NCBI RefSeq assembly: GCF_016107545.1
Contig: NZ_JABASS010000011.1
Coordinates: 30,383-94,382 of the forward strand
Source: Psychrobacter namhaensis
Lineage (GTDB): Bacteria; Pseudomonadota; Gammaproteobacteria; Pseudomonadales; Moraxellaceae
DNA length: 64,000 bases
Reading direction: 5' to 3'
Shown in pieces: positions 31,327-40,296 of the stretch. The number at the start of each line of letters is the position of its first letter. The stretch's first letter is position 1. The translations under genes and the position numbers were made by a program. The notes under the pieces are model-generated. The model was not told where the DNA came from, did not search any database, and saw only the letters and a list, made by a program, of their open reading frames with translations.

Positions 31327-32403
31327 ATGATTATGACGACAATTGCTTCTGCCCCAACTTTATCGACTTCCGCTACTACTGACAACTACCCATCTGGCAC
31401 GCCCTTAAGGGTTGTGTTTGCGGGTACGCCTGAATTTGCCGCGACTGGTCTTGAGAAGCTCATCAAGCAGCAAGAGGCACTAAATATAGATATCGTCGCC
31501 GTATATACACAGCCTGATCGTAAGGCTGGGCGTGGTCAAAAACTGGCGGCTTCTGCAGTCAAACAAGTGGCGTTAACTCATGATATTGCGGTTGAGCAAC
31601 CCGCTACCTTCAAAAAGTCTGACGCCGCAGGTATGACAGCGCGTCAAACCCTGCGTACGTATCAACCTGACGTCATGATCGTGGCCGCTTACGGGCTGAT
31701 TTTGCCGATTGGTGTTTTAACCACGCCAACTCATGGCTGTCTAAACATTCACGCCTCGTTATTGCCACGCTGGCGCGGGGCGGCGCCGATTCACCGTGCG
31801 TTATTGGCAGGAGATGGTGAGACGGGCATTACGATTATGCAGATGGATAAAGGCTTAGATACCGGCGATATGCTCTACAAAGTCAATTGTGCCATCGAAG
31901 CAAAAGACACAGCAGCGAGTCTCCATGACAAGCTGGCAGCGCTTGGCGCGACGGCCATCACTACCGTATTAAAAGATTTACCCAGCTATCAGGCGCAGGC
32001 CAAGGCTCAAGAAGACAGTCAAGCCAACTATGCCGAAAAGCTGGTCAAAACCGAAGGCGAAATTGACTGGACACAACCTGCTACTGCAATCGAGCGACAA
32101 ATTCGCGGTTTGACCCCGTGGCCTGGCGCTTACACTTTCTTAGATGGGCAACGTGTCAAAATTTTAGCCAGCTTACCAGTAAATACCTCGCAGCAAACCG
32201 ATAAACCAGCGGGCACTATCATCAGTGTAGGGCGCAAAGCGATTTTGGTCGCCTGTGGTAAAGACCATCACAACGACCCACTGGCCAGTACCTTAGCGAT
32301 TACGGACTTACAGTTTGCAGGGGGTAAGCCGATGACAGCTGAACAGGTCTGTCATGGCAACCAGTTAAACGATGGTGATCAGTTCACGGGCAATTCCAAA
32401 TAA
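31327..32403 (+). CDS. fmt: Methionyl-tRNA formyltransferase
   Basis: 358 residues; the ATG at 31333 is an equally possible start. Fmt formylates initiator Met-tRNA using 10-formyl-THF. The family motifs VVFAGTPEFA, the catalytic LNIHASLLPRWRGAAPI and the C-terminal OB-like domain (IRGLTPWPGAYTF) are all present. An N-terminal Ser/Thr-rich extension of about 25 residues precedes the usual start. TATAAT boxes lie at 31297-31302 and 31319-31324, so the leader is short. It is followed by rsmB; def is not adjacent. Confidence 0.96.
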   Translation: MIMTTIASAPTLSTSATTDNYPSGTPLRVVFAGTPEFAATGLEKLIKQQEALNIDIVAVYTQPDRKAGRGQKLAASAVKQVALTHDIAVEQPATFKKSDAAGMTARQTLRTYQPDVMIVAAYGLILPIGVLTTPTHGCLNIHASLLPRWRGAAPIHRALLAGDGETGITIMQMDKGLDTGDMLYKVNCAIEAKDTAASLHDKLAALGATAITTVLKDLPSYQAQAKAQEDSQANYAEKLVKTEGEIDWTQPATAIERQIRGLTPWPGAYTFLDGQRVKILASLPVNTSQQTDKPAGTIISVGRKAILVACGKDHHNDPLASTLAITDLQFAGGKPMTAEQVCHGNQLNDGDQFTGNSK

Positions 32404-32545
32404 CATCACACAGTTCATTTATCTTAGTAAAAGATCACTGAAGTATAATGTATTTACCCACAACTCAGTTAATATAAGTCACTTAATATAAGCCACCCAA
32501 CTTGCACAAGACGTGATCCATAAGGCGTCAAGGAAAATCAATTTA

Positions 32546-34090
32546 ATGAGACAAACCACTACTGCGCCAAGAAACAATAAGCTCAAGCCATCAAGCAACC
32601 TTATCATGAACGGCAGCGTACGCGTGCGGGTGATTCACACCTTGTTGGCGATTCAAAATGGTCAGTCGCTCTCAAGCGTGCTTGACCCATTGTTGAATAG
32701 TCTGCACGACGGGGATAAAGGCTTTGCCCATGCGCTATTGCTGACGACATTACGCCAGTGGTATGCGCTTTCGCGGTTGCTGGATACCCTAGCAGACAAC
32801 CCTATTGATGAGGTTGAAGTGCGTACTACGATTCAAGTAGGGTTGGTGCAATTGTTGTATTTGGAAGTGGCTGACCATGCTGCGATTCATGAAACGGTTG
32901 AGGCCGCAAAGGAGATTGAGTTCGCTCATGCTACTGGCTTGATTAACGCTATTTTGCGCAAAGTGGCTAAGAATCCAAATAAATTCCGTAAAAAGTGCAA
33001 TAAAAACCACAGTCTGCCCAATTGGCTTGCTTATCAGCTTAAGCAGGACTGGAGCGAGCAGTATAACGAGCTCACCCAAGGCTTGCGCCAATCAGCGCCA
33101 ATGTTTTTACGAGTGAATACGGCGGTTACATCGGTCGATGACTATCAACAAGAGCTGTACGGCGCTGAAATTGATACAGACTTGGTTGAGCTAACGAGCG
33201 GTTTTAACTTACCTCATTCTTCAGACACGGCGACTTTATCGACTCAAGCGCTACGACTACATCAAAGCACCGCAGTCAGTGCGTTGCCACAATTTGCTGA
33301 AGGGGCTGTTAGTGTGCAAGACATGCATGCGCAACTTGCGGCACCTATCATCCATAAAGCCCTAATAAATAAGATTGGTAAGGATAAAAATGTCACTGAC
33401 CTACATATCTTAGATGCTTGCGCCGCACCTGGCGGTAAGCTTGCTCATTGGTTAGAGTTAATACACTCAGCGAAACACTCGCCCTTGTTTCACGTGAAAC
33501 AAAGCGATGCTGAAGCGGTGTCTGGGATTTCTAAAATCAAGCTAACCGCCATCGATAATGAAGCACCGCGTATCGAGCGTATTTATGATAATTTAGACCG
33601 TCTCAATTTAAAGCAGGAGAACCTAGAGCAAGCTGAGAAAAACGTCGAGCTTGAGATCGTCTGTGCTGATGCCACCAGATGGCAGGGTGCGGGGAAAAAA
33701 GACACCAGCGAAGCCGTGTTCGATGCCATATTGCTGGATTCACCTTGTACGGCAACAGGAGTGATTCGCCGTCATCCTGATATCAGTATCCTACGGGCTG
33801 AGGAAGACGTTGAGCAAACGGCTGTCTTACAAGCAGATATCTTGCACAATCTGTGGCCACAGCTCAAAGTGGGTGGTTATCTGCTCTATGTAACATGCTC
33901 TATTTTAAAGCAAGAAAACGCCCTGCAAATGCAAGACTTTATCAGCCATCATGATGATGCGGTCGCGGTTGAATTTACCGAGGACTGCAATTGGGGCATC
34001 GCACAAACCATTGGTCGCCAGTGCTTGCCAATTGATGGTATCAGTGGTGATGGCTTTTATTATGCGTTGCTGCATAAAGCTGCTGAATAA
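32546..34090 (+). CDS. rsmB: 16S rRNA (cytosine(967)-C5)-methyltransferase RsmB
   Basis: 514 residues from the ATG at 32546 (AAGGA 11 bases upstream), longer than E. coli's 429. An N-terminal NusB-like RNA-binding domain is followed by a SAM domain with DACAAPGGK, the catalytic Cys motif LLDSPCTATGVIRRHPD and the second Cys in VTCSI. Compared with the family, an extra segment of about 20 residues follows motif I (from HSAKHSP to about GISK), and a perfect parS site lies inside it, encoding FHVKQ at 315-319. fmt lies upstream, the usual pairing. Confidence 0.95.
   Translation: MRQTTTAPRNNKLKPSSNLIMNGSVRVRVIHTLLAIQNGQSLSSVLDPLLNSLHDGDKGFAHALLLTTLRQWYALSRLLDTLADNPIDEVEVRTTIQVGLVQLLYLEVADHAAIHETVEAAKEIEFAHATGLINAILRKVAKNPNKFRKKCNKNHSLPNWLAYQLKQDWSEQYNELTQGLRQSAPMFLRVNTAVTSVDDYQQELYGAEIDTDLVELTSGFNLPHSSDTATLSTQALRLHQSTAVSALPQFAEGAVSVQDMHAQLAAPIIHKALINKIGKDKNVTDLHILDACAAPGGKLAHWLELIHSAKHSPLFHVKQSDAEAVSGISKIKLTAIDNEAPRIERIYDNLDRLNLKQENLEQAEKNVELEIVCADATRWQGAGKKDTSEAVFDAILLDSPCTATGVIRRHPDISILRAEEDVEQTAVLQADILHNLWPQLKVGGYLLYVTCSILKQENALQMQDFISHHDDAVAVEFTEDCNWGIAQTIGRQCLPIDGISGDGFYYALLHKAAE
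33486..33501. promoter_or_regulatory. parS site 9 (inside rsmB)
   Basis: TGTTTCACGTGAAACA is a perfect 16-bp parS palindrome within rsmB, about 13 kb from oriC, in a segment that appears to be an insertion relative to other RsmB proteins. Confidence 0.88.
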
Positions 34091-34136
34091 ACCGTTTTTA
34101 AATATTGAATAACATCATTGTAGACAGGACAATCTA

Positions 34137-35558
34137 ATGAAATATATCAGTACCCGTGGTCAGACAGCGCCGATGGATTTTAGTGATGTGCTTTTGATGG
34201 GGCTTGCCCCTGATGGCGGTTTGATGCTGCCTGAGCACTATCCGAACATCGACAGTGCTACGCTAGAGGAATGGCGTACGCTTAGCTATCCGCAACTTGC
34301 GATGGCAATTATGCAGCGCTTTGCCACTGATATTCCTACCGCTGATTTGCAGGACATTATTGAGCGTACTTACACCGCTGATGTGTTTGGTTCTGATGAG
34401 ATTGTTCCTGTCCGCAAGCTTGAAGACAATTTATACATTTTAGGTTTATCAAACGGTCCAACGCTGGCGTTTAAAGACGTGGCTATGCAGTTTTTGGGTA
34501 ATGCCTTTGAATATGTGCTCAAACAAAAAGACGCGCGTATTACCATTATTGGCGCCACCAGTGGTGATACGGGTAGTGCGGCAGAGTATGCCCTGCGCGG
34601 GAAAGACAATATCGAAGTCTTTATGCTATCGCCTCATGGCAAAATGAGTGAATTCCAGCGTGCGCAGATGTATAGCTTGACCGATGACAATATCCACAAC
34701 ATCGCTATCGATGGCATGTTTGATGACTGTCAGGATATCGTCAAAGCGCTGCAACAAGACGCGTCGTTTAAAGCCGCTTATAGCTTGGGTACGGTCAACT
34801 CCATTAACTGGGGTCGCATCCTCGCGCAGATTGTTTATTACTTTAAAGCCTACTTTGCCGTCACGACGAGCAATGAGGAAAAGGTCAGTTTTAGTGTGCC
34901 CTCAGGCAACTTTGGTAACATTTGCGCCGGTCACATCGCCCGTGAAATGGGGTTGCCAATTGAGCGCTTGATCGTTGCCACCAATGAAAACGATGTGCTC
35001 AATGACTTCTTTAATCAAGGTGCGTATCAGCCGCGCCCCACTGAAAAAACCTATGTCACCTCCAGCCCATCCATGGATATCTCTAAAGCCTCTAACTTTG
35101 AGCGATTTGTTTATCTACTGCTAGACAAAGACAGTACGCGCGTTCATGAACTGTTTGAAGGCGTAAAATCAGGCCAAGGTTTCGATTTATCTGAATTGAT
35201 GGAAGCGGTTAACACCCGTTATGGCTTTGCGGCTGGCAAGTCTACTCATGATGATCGCCTGCGAACCATTAAAGCGATTTATGAGCAGTATGGGGAGCTG
35301 GTTGATCCACACACCGCTGACGGTATCAAGGTCGCAAAAGAATTACAGTTAAAGGGCGAAGTCATCGTTTGTGCGGAGACCGCATTGCCCGTTAAGTTTG
35401 CTGACACTATCGTGGAAGCCGTTGGCCAAATAGATATCGATCGTCCTAAACACACAGAAGGCTTGGAGAGCTTGCCACAGCACGTCGTAGTATTAGACAA
35501 TAAAGCTGAGCTGGTCGCTGAACAAATCCGTCAGTACGTCACACCAAACCCCGCTTAA
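34137..35558 (+). CDS. thrC: Threonine synthase
   Basis: 473 residues, the length of the longer gammaproteobacterial form. It makes threonine from O-phosphohomoserine using PLP. The N-terminal MKYISTRGQ, the PLP lysine in NGPTLAFKDVAMQF (Lys113), the phosphate-binding GATSGDTGSAAEYA and SVPSGNFGN are diagnostic. RBS AGGA upstream. The partner gene hom is not nearby; thrC separates fmt-rsmB from the LysM-dprA-tsaC group. Confidence 0.96.
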   Translation: MKYISTRGQTAPMDFSDVLLMGLAPDGGLMLPEHYPNIDSATLEEWRTLSYPQLAMAIMQRFATDIPTADLQDIIERTYTADVFGSDEIVPVRKLEDNLYILGLSNGPTLAFKDVAMQFLGNAFEYVLKQKDARITIIGATSGDTGSAAEYALRGKDNIEVFMLSPHGKMSEFQRAQMYSLTDDNIHNIAIDGMFDDCQDIVKALQQDASFKAAYSLGTVNSINWGRILAQIVYYFKAYFAVTTSNEEKVSFSVPSGNFGNICAGHIAREMGLPIERLIVATNENDVLNDFFNQGAYQPRPTEKTYVTSSPSMDISKASNFERFVYLLLDKDSTRVHELFEGVKSGQGFDLSELMEAVNTRYGFAAGKSTHDDRLRTIKAIYEQYGELVDPHTADGIKVAKELQLKGEVIVCAETALPVKFADTIVEAVGQIDIDRPKHTEGLESLPQHVVVLDNKAELVAEQIRQYVTPNPA

Positions 35559-35566
35559 ACAAAGGG

Positions 35567-35575
35567 TGTGGATAA
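35567..35575 (-). promoter_or_regulatory. Isolated consensus DnaA box
   Basis: TGTGGATAA just after thrC, with a one-mismatch GTATCCACA about 35 bp further on in the opposite orientation. A single consensus box is expected by chance about once per 32 kb, so this is weak on its own. Confidence 0.3.
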
Positions 35576-35764
35576 GGGCAGCGTCTAAGGAAGTCTTCAA
35601 AAAGTATCCACATAAGGTTACACTATTGTAATAACTTGTTTATGATTGTGTTATCGTAGATATGATTGTAATATTAGAAATAGCGTCGGCGGATGTTCAT
35701 TACGCTGAGCGCTTTTTTCGGAATAACACCAGCCAAAACAGCGATACATACTGTGGGTACAATA

Positions 35765-36862
35765 ATGAAGATGCGCGTAAAAAAGATAGCAAAGGCCCTG
35801 TTGATCACGACATTTAGCAGTGCAATGCTGATGACCACCGCTCACGCTAACAATCCACCACCCAGCATCAAAGCAGATGCGCCCAATCGCTACACTGTCA
35901 AAAAAGGGGATACGTTGTGGGATATCTCAGGACGCTACTTAGACAGTCCATGGCGCTGGAAAGAGATTTGGGCGACCAATAAACAAATCAAAAACCCACA
36001 TCTTATTTATCCGAATGACATTCTTATCTTGTGTGTGATTCAAGGCAAGACGCTTGTTGGGGTGGACACAGGTGAGGGCTGTGCTGGGGTGGAAAAACAG
36101 TTAACGGGTGAAGTGGTCGCGGGCACGGTAGCCGTGACCTCAACCGCCAATAGTATTCCACCTATTCCATGGTCAGCTATTCAACACTGGTTGGATAAAA
36201 CCGTCATCGTCAATCCACAAGATTTCAATACCACCCCCTATGTTTTAGCTTCTAAGAACCGTAACTTGATTACTGCTGCTGGTGACAAGGTTTACGCCAA
36301 AGGCGTGCCACTGATCGTCGGACAGCGTTATGGTATCTACCGTGAAGGTGAGCTATATGTCGAGCCTAAAACACAAGAAGTTATTGGTCTAGAAGTCACG
36401 CAAGTGGCAACAGGTTTGGTCACCTCCACAGAAAGCAATGGTGTCACCAGCTTACAGCTGACGGACAGTTACGGTAAAGAAGTGCGTGAAGGTGATCGCG
36501 TATTTGTTGAGCTAAATAACTCGATCCCGCCAGTGTTTTATCCAGCCCCAGCGACGGTCAGTCGTGGTGGGTTGATTGTACGAGTAATGGACTCAATCAG
36601 TTCAGCGGCAAAGGGTAGTGTGGTCGCCATCAACCTAGGGAGCACCCATGGGGCTAAACCTGGTGATGTCCTAACCGTTTATCAAAAGGGTCCCTTGGTA
36701 CGCGATACCAAAGACAATGATATGCCGGTACGTTTGCCAAATGAGCCAAGCGGTATGGTCATGATCTTCAATACTTTTGACCATATTAGCTATGCGTATG
36801 TGTTAGATTCTGAGCTACCCCTCAACGTTGGTGATCAATTACTACCGCCGCCTTATCTATAA
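35765..36862 (+). CDS. Secreted LysM-domain protein
   Basis: 365 residues from the ATG at 35765, chosen because it opens a clean signal peptide (MKMRVKKIAKALLITTFSSA, cleavage after AHA). A LysM domain follows at once (YTVKKGDTLWDISGRYL ... NPHLIYPNDIL) and would bind peptidoglycan; the rest is a beta-rich domain of unknown role. LysM proteins of this kind commonly sit directly upstream of dprA in gammaproteobacteria, as here. The function is probably envelope-related; no catalytic motif is seen. Confidence 0.85.
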   Translation: MKMRVKKIAKALLITTFSSAMLMTTAHANNPPPSIKADAPNRYTVKKGDTLWDISGRYLDSPWRWKEIWATNKQIKNPHLIYPNDILILCVIQGKTLVGVDTGEGCAGVEKQLTGEVVAGTVAVTSTANSIPPIPWSAIQHWLDKTVIVNPQDFNTTPYVLASKNRNLITAAGDKVYAKGVPLIVGQRYGIYREGELYVEPKTQEVIGLEVTQVATGLVTSTESNGVTSLQLTDSYGKEVREGDRVFVELNNSIPPVFYPAPATVSRGGLIVRVMDSISSAAKGSVVAINLGSTHGAKPGDVLTVYQKGPLVRDTKDNDMPVRLPNEPSGMVMIFNTFDHISYAYVLDSELPLNVGDQLLPPPYL

Positions 36863-36931
36863 ACACATCACTGGTTCATTGGACGAGCCAATCTAAGCCC
36901 GTTTAAGCCCGCTTGTGTGAGAGAAATGACT

Positions 36932-38197
36932 ATGACAGCAGTCTCCTCTTTATTAACCGACGATCAGCGCGCCATATTGGCGCTGTGGTATGAGGTGAAT
37001 GCGTCATTATCTGCTTACCACAAGCTGCTCACCGCCTTTGGTCACGCACAGCTTGCTTGGCAAGCCAAAGTAGACGCATGGCGGCAGTTAGGTATTCATC
37101 ATACCCATCTTAAACGTCATGAACAGCCCGAGCAAACACGCGCCAATATCGATAAAATCCAGCAGGCGTTAGTCGCCGGTCGGTATGGCCTAATATTCGC
37201 CGATCAGCCCGACTATCCCGCCCAGCTCCTACAGATTTATGATCCACCGCCCTTATTGTTTTACCGTGGTAATAGCACGCGTTTACAGCAAGCACAAATT
37301 GCTATCGTTGGCAGTCGAAAACCCACCGCCCATGCACAAAAAACCACTTTTGATATGGCGCAGTATTTAGCCCAAGCAGGCTATATTATCACCAGTGGTC
37401 TCGCTATGGGGGTCGATAAGCGCGCCCATTTAGGGGCTTTGGCGCAGGTAGATTCTGAGTATCAAGGTCGCACGGTTGGGGTGATGGGGACAGGCATTGA
37501 TGTGAATTATCCCAATCACCATGATCAGTTATTTGCACAGATTGTCGAGCAAGGTGGCTGTATTATCAGTGAGCTGTTGCCCCATACCCCGCCGCATAAG
37601 CACACGTTCCCACGTCGTAACCGTTTGGTGGCTGGTCTGAGCTTGGCAACGATCGTGACAGAGGCGACGATTCAGAGTGGTTCACTTATTACCGCCCGCT
37701 TAACCTCTGAGCAAGGCAAGCAAGTCTTTGCGATACCAAGCCATATTGACAACAGCAATGCCGAGGGCTGTCATCATCTGATACGCGAAGGGGCCACTTT
37801 GATTTATCACCCTCAGCAAGTCATCGAAGATGTAAATAATCAGTTGGCTTACGGTAGCCTTGTACGTCAAGCAGAAAACCTTTCTAATTCCCCTGTATCT
37901 AGTACCACTGATCCTCGATCGGAAGTTCAACAGCCGTCTCATGCTATGGATAGAGATAGAGCCGCTGTCTCAGATAACAGCCAGCTATTGGCATCTAATA
38001 ACAACTCTCAGCGTAGCGCTATCTCCGTACCTGCGCACCTAACGGCAGTTTACGAGCAGCTCGACTGGTATGGACAAGATTTGGATGCACTCATCATTGC
38101 CACTGGACTCATCGCACCGCAGCTGATAGGACAGTTAATGGAGCTTGAACTATTAGGCGTTATTCACGTACAAGGTGGGCGTTACTTACGCGTTTAG
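36932..38197 (+). CDS. dprA: DNA processing protein DprA
   Basis: 421 residues from the ATG at 36932 (GAGAG eight bases upstream). DprA protects incoming single-stranded DNA and loads RecA during natural transformation. The Rossmann core is clear: AIVGSRKPTAHA, TSGLAMGVDKRAH, GVMGTGIDVNYP and the HTFPRRNRLVAGLS block. A Ser/Asn/Gln-rich linker of about 55 residues leads to a C-terminal winged-helix DprA domain ending in GVIHVQGGRYLRV. Together with a ComM-type gene at 52981 it supports transformability. Confidence 0.95.
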   Translation: MTAVSSLLTDDQRAILALWYEVNASLSAYHKLLTAFGHAQLAWQAKVDAWRQLGIHHTHLKRHEQPEQTRANIDKIQQALVAGRYGLIFADQPDYPAQLLQIYDPPPLLFYRGNSTRLQQAQIAIVGSRKPTAHAQKTTFDMAQYLAQAGYIITSGLAMGVDKRAHLGALAQVDSEYQGRTVGVMGTGIDVNYPNHHDQLFAQIVEQGGCIISELLPHTPPHKHTFPRRNRLVAGLSLATIVTEATIQSGSLITARLTSEQGKQVFAIPSHIDNSNAEGCHHLIREGATLIYHPQQVIEDVNNQLAYGSLVRQAENLSNSPVSSTTDPRSEVQQPSHAMDRDRAAVSDNSQLLASNNNSQRSAISVPAHLTAVYEQLDWYGQDLDALIIATGLIAPQLIGQLMELELLGVIHVQGGRYLRV

Positions 38198-38314
38198 AAT
38201 GACAGCTCTGTGTTTCTACCAGTATGGTGCTCAGATCACAGCCGCTAACTGAGGCGTGCGTCTGTTGTGTTATTATTGGTGCTTATCTTTATATCATGAT
38301 GATTTATTCAAACT

Positions 38315-38944
38315 ATGAACCACTCTGCTTCCATCACTACGTCTTCTACCGTTCAAGCGGCTAACTGTCTAAAAGCAGGACAGCTGCTTGCTTATCCAAC
38401 CGAAAGCGTGTGGGGGATAGGCTGCGACCCCTATGACAAACAAGCGGTTGAGCGTATTTTAGCCATCAAACAGCGCCCACAGTCCAAAGGGATGATTGTC
38501 ATTACTGACAGTGTAGAGCGTGTGAAACCTCTGCTAGCACCGTTAAGTGAGGCGCAACGTCACCCCATGCTCAAGAGCTGGCAAACGGATAGTGAGCATG
38601 TAGAATTACAATATAAGCAAGCGCATACTTGGTTGGTACCTATCCCGCAAACACTGGCTACCACTATTCCGCCTTGGATAACTGGCCAACATCAGACCGT
38701 GGCTATTAGGGTGATCGCCCACCCTCTAATCCGTGAGCTGTGTCAACAGCTGGCCGGCGCTCATAATCCATTTGGTTTGCTGGTTTCTACCAGTTGTAAT
38801 CCATCAGGGCAACCGCCAGCTAAGACTTTTTCTGAAGCGTATGCTTATTTTGGTGAGCAAATCAGCTACTTGCAAGCCGAGACGCTCGGTTACACGTTGC
38901 CCAGCCAAATTCGTGATGCCACCACAGGCTTAATCATTCGTTAA
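38315..38944 (+). CDS. tsaC: Threonylcarbamoyl-AMP synthase TsaC (YrdC/Sua5)
   Basis: 209 residues. TsaC makes threonylcarbamoyl-AMP for the t6A37 modification of ANN-decoding tRNAs. The YrdC-fold motifs are visible: LLAYPTESVWGIGCDP, the KQRPQSKGMIVI strand and the late STSCNPSGQPPAKT segment. The length matches the short TsaC form without the Sua5 domain. It follows dprA with a 117-bp gap, the typical dprA-tsaC neighbourhood. Confidence 0.93.
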   Translation: MNHSASITTSSTVQAANCLKAGQLLAYPTESVWGIGCDPYDKQAVERILAIKQRPQSKGMIVITDSVERVKPLLAPLSEAQRHPMLKSWQTDSEHVELQYKQAHTWLVPIPQTLATTIPPWITGQHQTVAIRVIAHPLIRELCQQLAGAHNPFGLLVSTSCNPSGQPPAKTFSEAYAYFGEQISYLQAETLGYTLPSQIRDATTGLIIR

Positions 38945-39177
38945 AGGGTGGGGTTATCTCTCCAGTAGGGCCGCACAAACCTTAGCTTGCGGTTAAGATA
39001 CCGTTGGTTTTTATACTCGTCTTAGCGTTCTTTGGTATAGTTAACCTACTGTTGTATAGGGTAGGGCTTTACCAAAAGTATGTAAAAGTCCTTTTGATAT
39101 CACCATCAAAAAAGCAGACGATGGTGATAAAGGCTCAAGGCTTACTGAGTGATAAAAACCAATCTAGGGAGTAGGGC

Positions 39178-40185
39178 ATGAATATTTTAATCAGCGGTGG
39201 CTCGGGGTTTTTGGGAAGCGCGTTCAGTAAGGAGATCCTAAAACGCTATCAGAGTGCAGATACAGACCTACATATTACTTGGTTAACACGTGATAACAGT
39301 CAGGCGCATCCCAACGATATCCAAATGATGACTTATGACGAGCTTGCACAGACTGATCTGGGCTTTGATGTTATTTTAAATTTAGCGGGTGCGGGTATTG
39401 CTGATGCGCGATGGAGTGATGAGCGTAAAGAGCAGTTGCTCGCCAGCCGTATTAAGCCGACCGAGTCCATACTCGCGTTTATCGCTCGTACGAGTACTAA
39501 ACCTAAGTTGCTGGTCAGTGGCTCAGCCATTGGCTGGTATGGTACCCAAGGCGATAAACCGCTCAACGAAAACAGTGGTTTTGAGCCCGATTTTGCCCAT
39601 CGATTGTGTGATGAGTGGGAGCAACTAGCCTTAGCAGCAACCAATTATGGCGTCCCTGTGGCGATCGTACGTACGGGTGTGGTCATTCATCCTGACGGCG
39701 GTATGCTTGGTAAGCTTTTAACGCCTTTTAAAATGGGTGTCGGTGGGCAGCTAGGCGACGGCAAACAAATCATGAGTTGGATCAGCCGTGAGGACTGGGT
39801 GGGGGCCGCGATATTTATCATTGAGCAGCATCTTACGGGTAAGGCTGGTAGTGGGCTAATCGATACTGGGGAAATGGATACTGAGAGCGTTGAGCGCGCC
39901 GCCACCGTTGACAATACCTTACCGACTGCAAACGAGACACCAGCGGTCGTATATAACCTTACTGCTCCTAATCCAGTGACCAATCACACCTTTACCAAAA
40001 CAGTGGGAGCGTGGCTACATCGTCCCACCTTTTTTACCTTACCAGCGTTTTTACTCAAGCTTATGTTTGGTGAGATGGCAACCTTGTTGATTGACGGACA
40101 AAAGGTGTTACCGCAAGCGCTCCTTGACTCAGGTTATACGTTTAGACAACCAACGCTCAAACAGGCATTAGAAGAGCAGGACTAG
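39178..40185 (+). CDS. TIGR01777 family NAD-dependent epimerase
   Basis: 335 residues, longer than the usual 300. It is an extended SDR-type protein: the N-terminal nucleotide loop reads ISGGSGFLGSAF, with NLAGAGIADARW and the family-typical SGSAIGWYG. The C-terminal DUF1731 region ends with LPQALLDSGYTFRQPTLKQAL. Extra length comes from a polar insertion around residues 220-255. The substrate is unknown. RBS AGGGAG. Confidence 0.88.
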   Translation: MNILISGGSGFLGSAFSKEILKRYQSADTDLHITWLTRDNSQAHPNDIQMMTYDELAQTDLGFDVILNLAGAGIADARWSDERKEQLLASRIKPTESILAFIARTSTKPKLLVSGSAIGWYGTQGDKPLNENSGFEPDFAHRLCDEWEQLALAATNYGVPVAIVRTGVVIHPDGGMLGKLLTPFKMGVGGQLGDGKQIMSWISREDWVGAAIFIIEQHLTGKAGSGLIDTGEMDTESVERAATVDNTLPTANETPAVVYNLTAPNPVTNHTFTKTVGAWLHRPTFFTLPAFLLKLMFGEMATLLIDGQKVLPQALLDSGYTFRQPTLKQALEEQD

Positions 40186-40197
40186 TGATGTTAGGAT

Positions 40198-40213
40198 TGT
40201 TTCATGTGAAACA
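40198..40213. promoter_or_regulatory. parS-like site 10
   Basis: TGTTTCATGTGAAACA, the CATGTG variant, is intergenic after the epimerase gene and about 25 bp before a terminator stem. It is the outermost site found, about 20 kb from oriC. Confidence 0.5.
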
Positions 40214-40237
40214 TAACAGTTGAATGTAACACTTGTC

Positions 40238-40273
40238 AAAACCTCTACCATAACAAAATAGTAGAGGTTTTTT
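40238..40273. terminator. Bidirectional terminator, epimerase/esterase
   Basis: The arms AAAACCTCTAC and GTAGAGGTTTT lie between convergent genes, with a T-run on the plus side and an A-run on the other. Confidence 0.8.
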
Positions 40274-40296
40274 ATTGTCACTAGAGGCGCGCTTTA

